Source: Cytobacillus firmus DS1 (GTDB lineage Bacteria > Bacillota > Bacilli > Bacillales > Cytobacillaceae). Taken from it: a DNA stretch of 64,000 nucleotides. This document shows positions 48,126 through 56,368 of this stretch, piece after piece (position 1 is the first letter of the stretch; each line of letters starts with the position of its first letter). The notes beneath the pieces were generated by a model. The model worked only from the letters and a program-made list of their open reading frames with translations. It did no database searches and was not told where the DNA came from. Position numbers and translations under genes: made by a program. Location of the stretch: contig NZ_APVL01000006.1 in assembly GCF_000565285.1 (NCBI RefSeq), positions 206,650-270,649 of the forward strand, written 5' to 3'.

Positions 48126-48992
48126 CTATAGCGGCTTTTCCATCATTACCTGGCCAATCTTTTTTTCGAATCCCAATTTAAGTAAAGCTTTTGAGGCTGG
48201 ATTGGAAACAGCTATATTAACTGCAGTGAAATCAATGGAATCATCCCCATCCAGGAACAGATGGCCAAGAATGCTTTCCGTCATTTTTTCATAGTTATTT
48301 TCATTATTGAACTTTAGCTGATAGATGATGATGCGCTCTGTTCGTCCTCCCGCTTCCAGTATTCTTTTGTATAAAATGTATCCCTCCTCATTCCCATCTT
48401 CACTTAATAGCACAGCAGCTTCCCCATGTTTGGCGCTTTGCCACTGACATTGCCAGGCTGCTTTGCTGTCATAAATGCTAAGTGACTGCAGCTGTTCAGG
48501 ATATAACCTTTTTATGGAAAAATGGTTTTCCTTTAAAAAGCCTGGTTCTATATGTGTAAGCTTCTTGTTTAAATAAAGCAAATGATCGGTAATCACATAG
48601 CCTGCTTTTTTGTACAGTTTAATCGCTCTCTCATTTTCTTCAATTGCTTCAAGAACAGCGGTGTGGGCTTTTTCTGCTCTATAGATGTTAAACACCTCTT
48701 CAATCATTGCTGCAGAAAGACCTTTACCCCTGAATTCAGGTGCGATTCCAGTGCCTCCGTTCCAGGCTATTTTTCTGCCGTTATTCTCCCGGAACCCATT
48801 CATTATGATGCCGCAGGGCTCACTGTTCATAAAAACAACAATCGATTTTTCAGGCGAAAGACCCTCAGATATCATTCGATTTACAAATGCCGGAAGATCC
48901 ATCTTAATGGGAACTATATAGCCTTCAAAGCCTTTGTTCCAGGCAGTCAGCGCCTCCTCCAGAGTGCACTGGGAAAGTCTTTTTATTTTCAT
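48126..48992 (-). CDS. Two-domain GNAT acetyltransferase
   Basis: 288-aa protein. Residues 1-145 form a GNAT domain with acetyl-CoA loop GIAPEFRGKGLSAAMIEEVF and KLYKKAGYVITD. Residues 150-288 form a second, weaker GNAT-like half ending ASKALLKLGFEKKIGQVMMEK. It starts at ATG 48992 with AAAGGAGAG. The upstream region holds two dyad repeats and a possible leader peptide (49027-49142), so the gene is likely under repressor control. Substrate unknown; regulated tandem-GNAT proteins often modify drugs or peptides. Confidence 0.83.
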   Translation of the reverse strand: MKIKRLSQCTLEEALTAWNKGFEGYIVPIKMDLPAFVNRMISEGLSPEKSIVVFMNSEPCGIIMNGFRENNGRKIAWNGGTGIAPEFRGKGLSAAMIEEVFNIYRAEKAHTAVLEAIEENERAIKLYKKAGYVITDHLLYLNKKLTHIEPGFLKENHFSIKRLYPEQLQSLSIYDSKAAWQCQWQSAKHGEAAVLLSEDGNEEGYILYKRILEAGGRTERIIIYQLKFNNENNYEKMTESILGHLFLDGDDSIDFTAVNIAVSNPASKALLKLGFEKKIGQVMMEKPL

Positions 48993-49026
48993 AACCGCTC
49001 TCCTTTATGTTTTTAATGGTGGTTAG

Positions 49027-49071
49027 TTATTTATGTTTGTTCCCTCTTTTAATTACAATAATAATAGCCAT
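49027..49071 (-). CDS. Possible 14-aa leader peptide before the GNAT gene
   Basis: Minus-strand ATG 49071 with GGGGGTG seven bases upstream, encoding MAIIIVIKRGNKHK and a stop 34 bp before the GNAT start. Such a short frame can arise by chance; the very good ribosome-binding site is the only support. Confidence 0.35.
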   Translation of the reverse strand: MAIIIVIKRGNKHK

Positions 49072-49093
49072 GTTTTTACACCCCCGCCTTAAA

Positions 49094-49142
49094 TAGACTG
49101 ATTAGTTTATTTATTATCAAAAAAATATAGACTAATGAGTTT
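49094..49142. promoter_or_regulatory. Twin operator-like dyads before the GNAT gene
   Basis: TAGACTGATTAGTTTA (49094-49109) and TAGACTAATGAGTTTA (about 49128-49143) are direct copies 34 bp apart with two differences. Each matches its own reverse complement at 12 of 16 positions, like TetR-family (LmrA/YxaF type) operators. A -10-like GATAAT lies between them on the minus strand. Confidence 0.55.
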
Positions 49143-49205
49143 ATTTTAATTAAAGCATTTATTTTCAGTTTTTTCAATCTATTTTAAAAGGATTTTTCAA
49201 TAAGA

Positions 49206-49232
49206 AAAGCCGGTACATCGAGTACCGGCTTT
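49206..49232 (-). terminator. Terminator of the fru operon
   Basis: AAAGCCGGTAC (49206-49216) pairs perfectly with GTACCGGCTTT (49222-49232); located 11 bp after the fruA stop. Confidence 0.85.
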
Positions 49233-49242
49233 GATTCATTCA

Positions 49243-51114
49243 TTATTTATTTATAGGCTTTTTCAGGAATCCGATAAGGACAGAAGACAAAAGAGCACCT
49301 GCTATTATTCCTGCAAGGTAAATTCCCCATGGTCCATCGACTAGAGGGACGACAAAGACTCCCCCATGCGGTGCCCTTAATCCGATTCCAGCCATCATTG
49401 AGATAGCACCTGCCACGGCTGATCCTGCCATGATGGAAGGGATGACACGCAATGGATCTGCTGCTGCGAATGGGATTGCGCCTTCTGTAATGAACGAAAA
49501 TCCCATAATGTAGTTTGCTTTTCCTGCATCCTGTTCTTGTTTAGTAAATCTATTCTTAAATAAAGTCGTGGCAAGCGCGATCGCAAGAGGAGGAACCATA
49601 CCTGCCGCCATGATAGCTGCCATTGGTTCATAAACTCCATTTGCAAGCAGCCCTGTACCAAATACGTATGCCGATTTATTAACCGGGCCGCCCATATCAA
49701 ATGCCATCATCAGCCCAAGCACTACTCCAAGCATGACAGCATTTCCAGTACCAAGACCTGAAAGCCACTCGGTGATAGCAGTATTTAATGCGCCAACTGG
49801 TTTGTTGACAACATAAAGCATCAGTAATCCCGTGATAGCAATTCCAAAGAGCGGATAGAGCAAAATCGTTTTAATTCCTTCAAGTGATGAAGGCAGGCCA
49901 GCAAAGACCTTTTTCAAACCAACTACTACATATCCTGCAAGGAAGCCGGCAATGATGCCGCCAAGGAATCCTGCGCCTCCAGATGCTGCCATCATTCCCC
50001 CGACTGCACCTGCAGCAAAGCCGGGACGGTCCGCAATACTCATGGCAATGAATGCTGCAAGGATTGGAACGATTAATCCAAATGCATTCCCCCCGCCAAT
50101 GGTCATTAGTGCTTCAGCGATAGGATGGTATGAAGGATCATTAGGATCTGCTGCTTTATATCCGAACATAAAGGAAATGGCAATCAGAATTCCGCCGCCC
50201 ACAACAAATGGAAGCATATTGGATACGCCATTCATTAAATGCTTATAAATTCCGGCTTTTTGTTCTTTTTGATTTCCAGCGGATCTGCTGCTGTCCGCAC
50301 TTCCGCCCTTGTATACAGGAGCATCCTGCTTTAGTGCTTTCTCAATAAGCTCCTGAGGTTTCCGGATGCCATCAGCAACTGCTGTTTCAAGGACATGCTT
50401 CCCGTTGAATCGCTCCATTTCAACCTTGGTATCTGCTGCAACAATAACTGCTGCTGCATTTGCGATTTCCTCTGGTGTGAGAACGTTTTTAGCACCGCTT
50501 GAGCCATTTGTTTCAACTTTAATATCAACATCCATTTCAGCTGCCTTGGCTTTTAGTGAATCAGCTGCCATATAAGTATGGGCAATTCCTGTTGGGCAAG
50601 CTGTTACAGCCACAATAAATCGTTTGCTGTCTGCTATATTTTGGACTTCCTCTTCTTCTGTCTCGTCATAGCTGTCAATAATTTCAATAACTTCGTCCGC
50701 AGAAGCTGCATTCTGAAGTTTTTTTCGTGCTTCCTCGTTCATTAATATCGATGAAAGTCTGGATAGGGCTGCCAGATGTGTATTGTTTGCTCCTTCCGGG
50801 GCTGCAATCATAAAGAATAGATGTGCCGGCTGACCGTCAAGTGATTCATAATCCACTCCTGCTTCTGATTTGCCGAATGCAATAGCAGGCTCCTTTACCG
50901 CACCAGTTTTTGCATGAGGAATGGCAATTCCATCACCTATGCCTGTTGTGCTTTGTTCTTCCCTTTTTAAAATTGCAGTCTTGAAGGCTGCCCGGTCTAG
51001 AAGCTTACCAGCTGTATCAAGCTTGTCTACCAACCCATTTATGGCATCCATTTTGCCTGTTCCGCTCAATGAAAGCAGAATCGTATCTCTTGTCAGTAAT
51101 TCTGTTATTCTCAT
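49243..51114 (-). CDS. fruA: PTS fructose transporter EIIABC
   Basis: 623-aa fructose permease delivering fructose-1-phosphate. EIIA domain at residues 1-150 with phospho-His67 in GIAIPHAKT; EIIB at 165-265 with phospho-Cys173 in VTACPTGIAHTYMAA; EIIC at 290-620 with membrane helices and DMGGPVNKSAY, FITEGAIPFAA motifs. Domain order A-B-C is as in B. subtilis FruA. Starts one base after fruK. End of the fruRKA operon. Confidence 0.96.
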   Translation of the reverse strand: MRITELLTRDTILLSLSGTGKMDAINGLVDKLDTAGKLLDRAAFKTAILKREEQSTTGIGDGIAIPHAKTGAVKEPAIAFGKSEAGVDYESLDGQPAHLFFMIAAPEGANNTHLAALSRLSSILMNEEARKKLQNAASADEVIEIIDSYDETEEEEVQNIADSKRFIVAVTACPTGIAHTYMAADSLKAKAAEMDVDIKVETNGSSGAKNVLTPEEIANAAAVIVAADTKVEMERFNGKHVLETAVADGIRKPQELIEKALKQDAPVYKGGSADSSRSAGNQKEQKAGIYKHLMNGVSNMLPFVVGGGILIAISFMFGYKAADPNDPSYHPIAEALMTIGGGNAFGLIVPILAAFIAMSIADRPGFAAGAVGGMMAASGGAGFLGGIIAGFLAGYVVVGLKKVFAGLPSSLEGIKTILLYPLFGIAITGLLMLYVVNKPVGALNTAITEWLSGLGTGNAVMLGVVLGLMMAFDMGGPVNKSAYVFGTGLLANGVYEPMAAIMAAGMVPPLAIALATTLFKNRFTKQEQDAGKANYIMGFSFITEGAIPFAAADPLRVIPSIMAGSAVAGAISMMAGIGLRAPHGGVFVVPLVDGPWGIYLAGIIAGALLSSVLIGFLKKPINK

Positions 51115-51115
51115 C

Positions 51116-52045
51116 CTAAATCTCCCCTTTTAGGCTGACCTTTTCAATCGAAACCTGAGAAAGCAATTCCTCCGCTTTTTCCTTGGTGCAAAGACCTAGC
51201 GAAAAAGCTGTAGCACTTCCGGAAGCAACACTGTATTGAAAAGCCTTTTCTATATTTTTGTGTTTTTCAAAAGCTGCAAGAAAACCGGCTACCATGGAAT
51301 CTCCCGCACCAACTGAACTTTTTACTTTTCCTTTTGGAACGCTTGAAATATATGCAGCATCAGCAGATATCAAGACTGCCCCCTTGTCTGCTAATGAAAC
51401 AATTACATTTTGGGCGCCCATTTCAACAAGTTTCTGTCCAAATGGAATGACTTCTTCAGCGGAAGTGAATTCTCTGCTGAATATTTCACCCAATTCATGG
51501 TGATTGGGCTTTATTAAAAACGGTTTGTAAGGAAGGACCTTTTTCAATAATTCTCCCTCTGCATCCACCACAAAAGCCGCTCCATTTTCTGAACAGATCT
51601 TTACCAGCTCTTCATAAGTTGTTTCCGGCAAGGTTGATGGAATACTGCCTGCGAGGACAAGCAAATCTTCTTCTGATAGGATGCGGATCTTATTTTTAAG
51701 ATCCTCTAAATTCCTTCCTGAAATGCCCGGCCCTTTGGCATTGACTTCTGTTTCCGTCTCTGTCTTGATCTTTACATTGATTCTTGTGTCACCAGCAACT
51801 TGCACAAAGTCAGTTTGAATATTCTCCTTGTTCAAGGAATCAACAATATAATCTCCTGTAAAACCGCCTGCAAAGCCAAGGGCTTTGCTTTCAACATCCA
51901 TTCTTTTCAGCACTCTCGAAACATTGATCCCTTTTCCTCCAGGGAACTTTGTATCATGCTTCATGCGGTTAAGACCGCCAACTATCATTTCATCCAATTC
52001 TACGATGTAGTCCACTGACGGATTTAGCGTCAATGTGTGTATCAT
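51116..52045 (-). CDS. fruK: 1-phosphofructokinase
   Basis: 309-aa PfkB-family kinase converting fructose-1-phosphate to the bisphosphate. Conserved TLNPSVDYIV start, GGKGINVSRVLK, and C-terminal VGAGDSMVAGFLA with catalytic Asp. Overlaps fruR by 4 bp and precedes fruA. Confidence 0.96.
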   Translation of the reverse strand: MIHTLTLNPSVDYIVELDEMIVGGLNRMKHDTKFPGGKGINVSRVLKRMDVESKALGFAGGFTGDYIVDSLNKENIQTDFVQVAGDTRINVKIKTETETEVNAKGPGISGRNLEDLKNKIRILSEEDLLVLAGSIPSTLPETTYEELVKICSENGAAFVVDAEGELLKKVLPYKPFLIKPNHHELGEIFSREFTSAEEVIPFGQKLVEMGAQNVIVSLADKGAVLISADAAYISSVPKGKVKSSVGAGDSMVAGFLAAFEKHKNIEKAFQYSVASGSATAFSLGLCTKEKAEELLSQVSIEKVSLKGEI

Positions 52046-52794
52046 GCTGTCACGACCTTTATTGTAGTTTTGCTGCTATAAGACTCTCTCTGATCCTCAT
52101 TCAGCTCATTTGTAATAATTGCTGCTGTGTGCAGCTCAGCAATCTTCGCAAACGCGATTTCTGAAAACTTCGTATCATCGGCAAGCACGAATGCCTCCCT
52201 TGAAAGCGAAATGGCCATTTGCTTAATCATAGCCTCATCCTGATCCGGTGTGGTGAAGCCGAATTGAGGATGGATGCCGTTAACCCCCATAAAGCATTTA
52301 TCAAATCGATAATTTTCCAGGCTGGCCAATGCCCCCCTTCCGATGATCGCTTTTGTCTGTTCCTTGGCAAATCCGCCGATTAAAAATGTTTTTATATTCC
52401 GTTCCAGCAATGCTTGAATATGCATTAATCCATTCGTCACAACCACAATTTCTTTTGCAGGTAAAAAGGGAATCATTTCAGTTACTGTCGAGCCTGCATC
52501 CAAATAGATGGAATCCCCCTCTTCAACAAGGTTTGCTGCGTAGTGGGCAATTTGGCGCTTTTGCTGAAGGTTTTTGGATGATTTTTCAGACATGCTGGGC
52601 TCCTGAAGCTTTCCCTTAAGCCTGGCTGCACCCCCATGAATTCTTTTTAGGTACTTTCCTTCCTCAAGCTGGGTAAGGTCCCTTCTGATTGTTGATTCCG
52701 ATGTTTCTGTCAAGTCAACGAGATCCTGAATTTTCACTACACCTTTTTCTTTTAAAAGCTGCAGTATCAATTTATGGCGCTCTGGTGTTAACAA
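52042..52794 (-). CDS. fruR: DeoR-family repressor of the fru operon
   Basis: 250-aa regulator with an N-terminal winged helix (LLKEKGVVKIQDLVDLTETSESTIRRDL) and a C-terminal sugar-phosphate domain (DAGSTVTEMI, VVTNGL, GKEQT-like, MGVNGI). Start is TTG 52794 with GGAGGTGA upstream. It likely senses fructose-1-phosphate and binds the two repeats at 52860-52896. Confidence 0.95.
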   Translation of the reverse strand: MLTPERHKLILQLLKEKGVVKIQDLVDLTETSESTIRRDLTQLEEGKYLKRIHGGAARLKGKLQEPSMSEKSSKNLQQKRQIAHYAANLVEEGDSIYLDAGSTVTEMIPFLPAKEIVVVTNGLMHIQALLERNIKTFLIGGFAKEQTKAIIGRGALASLENYRFDKCFMGVNGIHPQFGFTTPDQDEAMIKQMAISLSREAFVLADDTKFSEIAFAKIAELHTAAIITNELNEDQRESYSSKTTIKVVTA

Positions 52795-52832
52795 AACATC
52801 ACCTCCCTGGGTGTGTTGTTCTTCTTGACTAC

Positions 52833-52861
52833 ATCATACTGAAAACGATTGCAAAAATCAA
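52833..52861 (-). promoter_or_regulatory. fru promoter with cre site
   Basis: On the minus strand TTGATT (52856-52861), 17 bp, TATGAT (52833-52838). The spacer contains TGCAATCGTTTTCA (52840-52853), one mismatch from the cre consensus, so CcpA would block the promoter when glucose is present. Confidence 0.8.
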
Positions 52862-52896
52862 TCATTTTCACTCAAAATAAATCAAAATCACTCAAA
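52860..52896 (-). promoter_or_regulatory. FruR operator repeats
   Basis: On the minus strand TTTGAGTGATTTTGATT (52880-52896) and TTTGAGTGAAAATGATT (52860-52876) are direct repeats exactly 20 bp apart, directly upstream of and touching the -35. The arrangement fits a DeoR-type repressor. Confidence 0.7.
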
Positions 52897-52971
52897 TATT
52901 GATCGTTTTTGATTGTTTATAATATATTTATTCTTTAACTTAGAATATTTTAAATATATTAAAATAATAGT

Positions 52972-53124
52972 TTGCTCTCTATGATTTATTATGCTAGAAT
53001 CTAAAATAACAATATATAGTTTCTTCTAACAAAACACGCTACTATATATTGTTTTAATTTAAGAATTTACTCGTTCCAAGGTCTCTTTTTTAAACCGCTT
53101 TCTTATAGGAAGCGGAATTTTTTT
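52972..53124 (+). ncRNA. Candidate sRNA with NrdR-like boxes and intrinsic terminator
   Basis: TTGCTC (52972-52977), 17 bp, TAGAAT (52995-53000, with TG at -15/-14) make a good promoter; the RNA would run from about 53006 to 53124. ACAATATATAGT (53009-53020) and ACTATATATTGT (53041-53052) are inverted copies, able to form an 11-bp hairpin, and the second is identical to the site before nrdA (58941-58952). Centre spacing of 32 bp equals three helical turns, as with NrdR box pairs. The terminator CCGCTTTC/GGAAGCGG (53095-53115) with seven T ends the unit. No credible frame inside. Confidence 0.55.
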
Positions 53125-53159
53125 GTTTTAGGAAAAAAATCTCATTTGCTCCATTCAAA

Positions 53160-53189
53160 AAAAAGAGCACTACTCTATGGTAATGCCCT
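53160..53189 (-). terminator. Terminator of the DUF2188 gene
   Basis: On the minus strand AAGGGCATTAC and GTAGTGCTCTT pair (11 bp, two G-T) followed by TTTTTT, 11 bp after the stop. Confidence 0.75.
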
Positions 53190-53199
53190 TCCTCAAAGA

Positions 53200-53472
53200 T
53201 TATTTATCTTCATAATTTAACAGATCTTCAATTTTTCCATCCTCATTATGCAGTATGGCCATTGTGCCTGCTTCTTCAGCCATGCGCTTCGCTTCCTCAA
53301 CTGCATCTGACTGTGAACCTGCAGTGTACTCAGGCTCTTCCTCACCTTCTTTTTTGACTGCCCATCCTTCTTCATCGTGCGGTACTACATGGAATCTCGC
53401 ATCATCTGTTCCTGCCCGGTCCTTAAAATATTGTTTCTGTTCTTCACTTTGAATGTTTTTATTATTTGCCAT
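53200..53472 (-). CDS. DUF2188-domain protein
   Basis: 90-aa acidic protein. Residues 27-88 match the DUF2188 pattern: FHVVPHDEEGWAVKKEGEEE ... SDAVEEAKRMAEEAGTMAILHNEDGKI. AAGGAGG precedes the ATG. Function unknown; many bacilli carry one or two copies. Single gene. Confidence 0.85.
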   Translation of the reverse strand: MANNKNIQSEEQKQYFKDRAGTDDARFHVVPHDEEGWAVKKEGEEEPEYTAGSQSDAVEEAKRMAEEAGTMAILHNEDGKIEDLLNYEDK

Positions 53473-53568
53473 GTTTATACCTCCTTAAATTGTGTGGACA
53501 TCATCTATTTGATGAGCAGTATCACTTTACCCTTAATCCCCGGATAGAAACTTTATTCAAAAAAACAA

Positions 53569-53599
53569 ATGTAAACCATTTTTTATATTTAGTTGACAT
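53569..53599. promoter_or_regulatory. BirA-type operator at the bioY promoter
   Basis: ATGTAAAC (53569-53576) and GTTGACAT (53592-53599) are inverted half-sites, one mismatch, with a 15-bp spacer. The right half contains the likely -35 TTGACA. The layout suits biotin repression by BirA. Confidence 0.65.
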
Positions 53600-53657
53600 A
53601 AGGTATCTTCTGCTATTATTCTAAATTGTATAAATATAAATCTATCAGGAGGCTTTT

Positions 53658-54254
53658 ATGAAGACAGGTTTGAGGACAATTGATCTAACATTGGCTGGTA
53701 TGTTTGTTGCACTGATGGCGGTTGGGGCAAACATCACTTCATTTGTGCCATTTTTGGTTATCGGAGGAGTGCCCATAACTTTACAGACCTTTTTTGCCAT
53801 TTTGGCAGGAGCTATATTAGGGAGCCGATTGGGGGCTATTACAATGGCTGTCTATGCTTTCGCCGGGCTTGCGGGCGCCCCGGTCTTTTCAAAATTCGGC
53901 GGCGGTTTTGCTTCATTACTAAACCCGACTTTCGGTTTTATCCTTTCGTTTATTCTAACTGCATATGTCACAGGGAAAATTATTGAAAAGAAAAAATCAG
54001 TTCCGGTGTATGTTACTGCTGCTCTAACCGGAATGGCGATCAATTATGTATTCGGGACAAATTGGATGTACCTGGCTTATAAACTCTGGTTTACAGCACC
54101 TGAAGGTTTTACCTATCAAATGGCATGGCTGTGGATGGCGGTCCCTCTTCCAAAGGACATTATTCTCTCTGTTTTTGCCGGGTTAATGGCATATCGACTG
54201 GAGCATAGAATATTTGCCCGCAGTCAATTCAGAAAAATAAACCGTGCAGCATAA
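53658..54254 (+). CDS. bioY: Biotin transporter BioY
   Basis: 198-aa substrate-binding membrane component of a biotin ECF transporter. Typical start TIDLTLAGMFVALMAVGANI, GGVPITLQTFFAILAGAILG and FAGLAGAPVFSKFGGGF, with a late NYVFGTNWMYLAY segment. Six helices. AGGAGG precedes ATG 53658. Forms an operon with bioB 24 bp downstream. Confidence 0.93.
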   Translation: MKTGLRTIDLTLAGMFVALMAVGANITSFVPFLVIGGVPITLQTFFAILAGAILGSRLGAITMAVYAFAGLAGAPVFSKFGGGFASLLNPTFGFILSFILTAYVTGKIIEKKKSVPVYVTAALTGMAINYVFGTNWMYLAYKLWFTAPEGFTYQMAWLWMAVPLPKDIILSVFAGLMAYRLEHRIFARSQFRKINRAA

Positions 54255-54278
54255 TCCATTTTACTAAGGAGGATACTT

Positions 54279-55271
54279 ATGAATTTTCAAAAGCTGGCTT
54301 TTGACGTATTGGAAGGACATGAATTGACAGACTCGGAGGCAATGTCCATATTAAATTGCCCTGATGACAAGCTTCTGGATTTATTGCACAGTGCCTATAA
54401 AATCCGCCATCATCATTACGGGAATAGAGTTAAATTGAACATGATTATCAATACAAAATCCGGATTATGCCCTGAGAACTGCGGCTATTGTTCACAATCC
54501 AGCATCTCAACTGCACCTATTGAAAAATACCGGATGATGGATAAGGACTCTATCATACAGGGAGCTAAACAGGCGCATCAGCTTAATGTTGGAACCTATT
54601 GCATCGTTGCAAGCGGAAGAGGCCCGAGCAATAGGGAGCTAAATCAAGTAGTTTCAGCGGTTAAAGAAATAAAGGATAACTATAATATGAAGGTCTGTGC
54701 CTGTCTCGGGCTCCTAAAACCTGAACAGGCTGAGCAGCTCAAGGAAGCTGGAGTGGACCGCTACAATCACAATATTAACACCTCAGAAAATCATCATGAG
54801 AGCATTACTACATCCCATACATATCGTGACAGAGTCAATACTGTCCAATTAATAAAGGAGGCAGGCATCTCACCATGCTCAGGTGTAATAATAGGCATGA
54901 AGGAAACAAAAGCAGATGTCATAGCGATGGCCCGAAGCTTAAAAGTCCTTGATGCCGACTCAATTCCGGTTAATTTTCTTCATGCCATTGATGGGACGCC
55001 ATTAGAAGGGACCGATGAGCTGAATCCCCGCTATTGCCTGAAAGTGCTTTGTCTCATGCGTTTTATCAATCCATCAAAGGAAATCAGAATATCAGGGGGC
55101 AGAGAAGTGAATCTCAGGAGCCTTCAGCCGCTTGGATTATATCCGGCCAATTCCATTTTCGTAGGAGATTACTTAACCACCGCCGGTCAGGAAAGCACCG
55201 CAGACCACCAAATGCTGAAGGATCTGGGTTTTGAAATTGATTATGCAGCCGGGGAGCCAGTATTATCCTGA
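54279..55271 (+). CDS. bioB: Biotin synthase
   Basis: 330-aa radical SAM enzyme inserting sulfur into dethiobiotin. Radical cluster CPENCGYCSQS; further NHNINTSE, GVIIGMKET and GGREVNLRSLQ. AAGGAGG precedes the ATG. The rest of the biotin pathway is not in the window, so the cell may take up biotin or dethiobiotin through BioY. Confidence 0.96.
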   Translation: MNFQKLAFDVLEGHELTDSEAMSILNCPDDKLLDLLHSAYKIRHHHYGNRVKLNMIINTKSGLCPENCGYCSQSSISTAPIEKYRMMDKDSIIQGAKQAHQLNVGTYCIVASGRGPSNRELNQVVSAVKEIKDNYNMKVCACLGLLKPEQAEQLKEAGVDRYNHNINTSENHHESITTSHTYRDRVNTVQLIKEAGISPCSGVIIGMKETKADVIAMARSLKVLDADSIPVNFLHAIDGTPLEGTDELNPRYCLKVLCLMRFINPSKEIRISGGREVNLRSLQPLGLYPANSIFVGDYLTTAGQESTADHQMLKDLGFEIDYAAGEPVLS

Positions 55272-55274
55272 TAA

Positions 55275-55308
55275 AAAAAAGATTCTGCGCCAAAGCAGAA
55301 TCTTTTTT
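55275..55308. terminator. Shared terminator (bioB, nrdB)
   Basis: AAAAAAGATTCTGC (55275-55288) and GCAGAATCTTTTTT (55295-55308) pair perfectly; usable from both sides. Confidence 0.9.
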
Positions 55309-55320
55309 AATATATCTTGT

Positions 55321-56358
55321 CTATAATTCGTCAAAGCCATTATCTATTTGAACTTTTGTATATTGCCTCGATTTTTGTTCAAAGAAATCAGACTTCCCAT
55401 GGTCAACCTCCTCATAAGCGACTATCCAGCGGAGAGGATTAGTCCTATAGCCTTCAAATGGCCGTTCATATCCCAGCTGATTACAGCGGACGTTGGCATA
55501 AAATTTGATATAGGCTTCAACATCAGACAGCAGGATCCCTTCTGTTTTACTGCCGATCACCTCGCGGGCCCATTCAATTTCCAGTTCAGCCGCTCTTTTA
55601 AAAGTCTCCCGAACAAATTCACTTAAATCATTCGTATTAAGCTCCGGATTTTCCTTAAGAATTTCTTTGAAAATTTTAACAAACAAATCTACATGGATTT
55701 GTTCATCCCGGTTGATGTAATTAATCATTGTTGAAGTGGCAACCATTTTCTGATTTCTTGCCAGGTGATAAAAGAATGCAAAACCTGAATAAAAGAAAAG
55801 CCCCTCCAGAACGACATCAAATACAATCGATTTCAGCAGGTTCTCCGCGCCTGGATTCTCTGCAAAATCTTTATATCCGTTCACAACAAATTCATTTCTT
55901 TCAGCTAATATAGGTTCTGTACGCCAGAATTCAAAAACCTCATCCTGTTTTTGTTTGGGAACAAGGCTTGATAGAACATATGAATAGGAATGATTATGAA
56001 TCACCTCCTGCTGTGCAAGTATGATCATGAGTGCTGACAGACTAGAGTCGGTAATATAATCGGCAACTTTTCCGGCATAATCCGTCTGGATGCTGTCGAG
56101 CAATGCAAGCAGCCCAATAATTTTCAAAAATGCCTCTTGTTCACTTTTCGTTAACTCCGGAAATTGCTTAATATCCTGTGACATGTTTATTTCAAAAGGC
56201 GTCCAAAAGTTAGCGAGCATTTTTTTATACTTTGGATAGGCCCAGGAGAAGCGGACATCATCCCAATTAAGAATATTGGAGCACTCACCGTTGATGATTG
56301 AAGTTGATTTATTAGGTGCCGATTGATTAATAATTGGCCGTTTTTTAAGAGTATTCAT
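55321..56358 (-). CDS. nrdB: Ribonucleotide reductase class I small subunit
   Basis: 345-aa di-metal subunit that holds the tyrosyl radical. Ligands are visible: Asp in LLALLDSIQT, Glu and His in QQEVIHNHSYSY, Glu in VLEGLFFYSGF, Glu and His in RDEQIHVDLF. The radical Tyr is seven residues after the second Glu, as in E. coli Tyr122. Start ATG 56358 with AAGGAGG. It differs from B. subtilis NrdF in sequence style and lacks a nrdI neighbour, so the Fe form (class Ia) is more likely than Mn. Confidence 0.9.
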   Translation of the reverse strand: MNTLKKRPIINQSAPNKSTSIINGECSNILNWDDVRFSWAYPKYKKMLANFWTPFEINMSQDIKQFPELTKSEQEAFLKIIGLLALLDSIQTDYAGKVADYITDSSLSALMIILAQQEVIHNHSYSYVLSSLVPKQKQDEVFEFWRTEPILAERNEFVVNGYKDFAENPGAENLLKSIVFDVVLEGLFFYSGFAFFYHLARNQKMVATSTMINYINRDEQIHVDLFVKIFKEILKENPELNTNDLSEFVRETFKRAAELEIEWAREVIGSKTEGILLSDVEAYIKFYANVRCNQLGYERPFEGYRTNPLRWIVAYEEVDHGKSDFFEQKSRQYTKVQIDNGFDEL

Positions 56359-56368
56359 AAGGTCCTCC

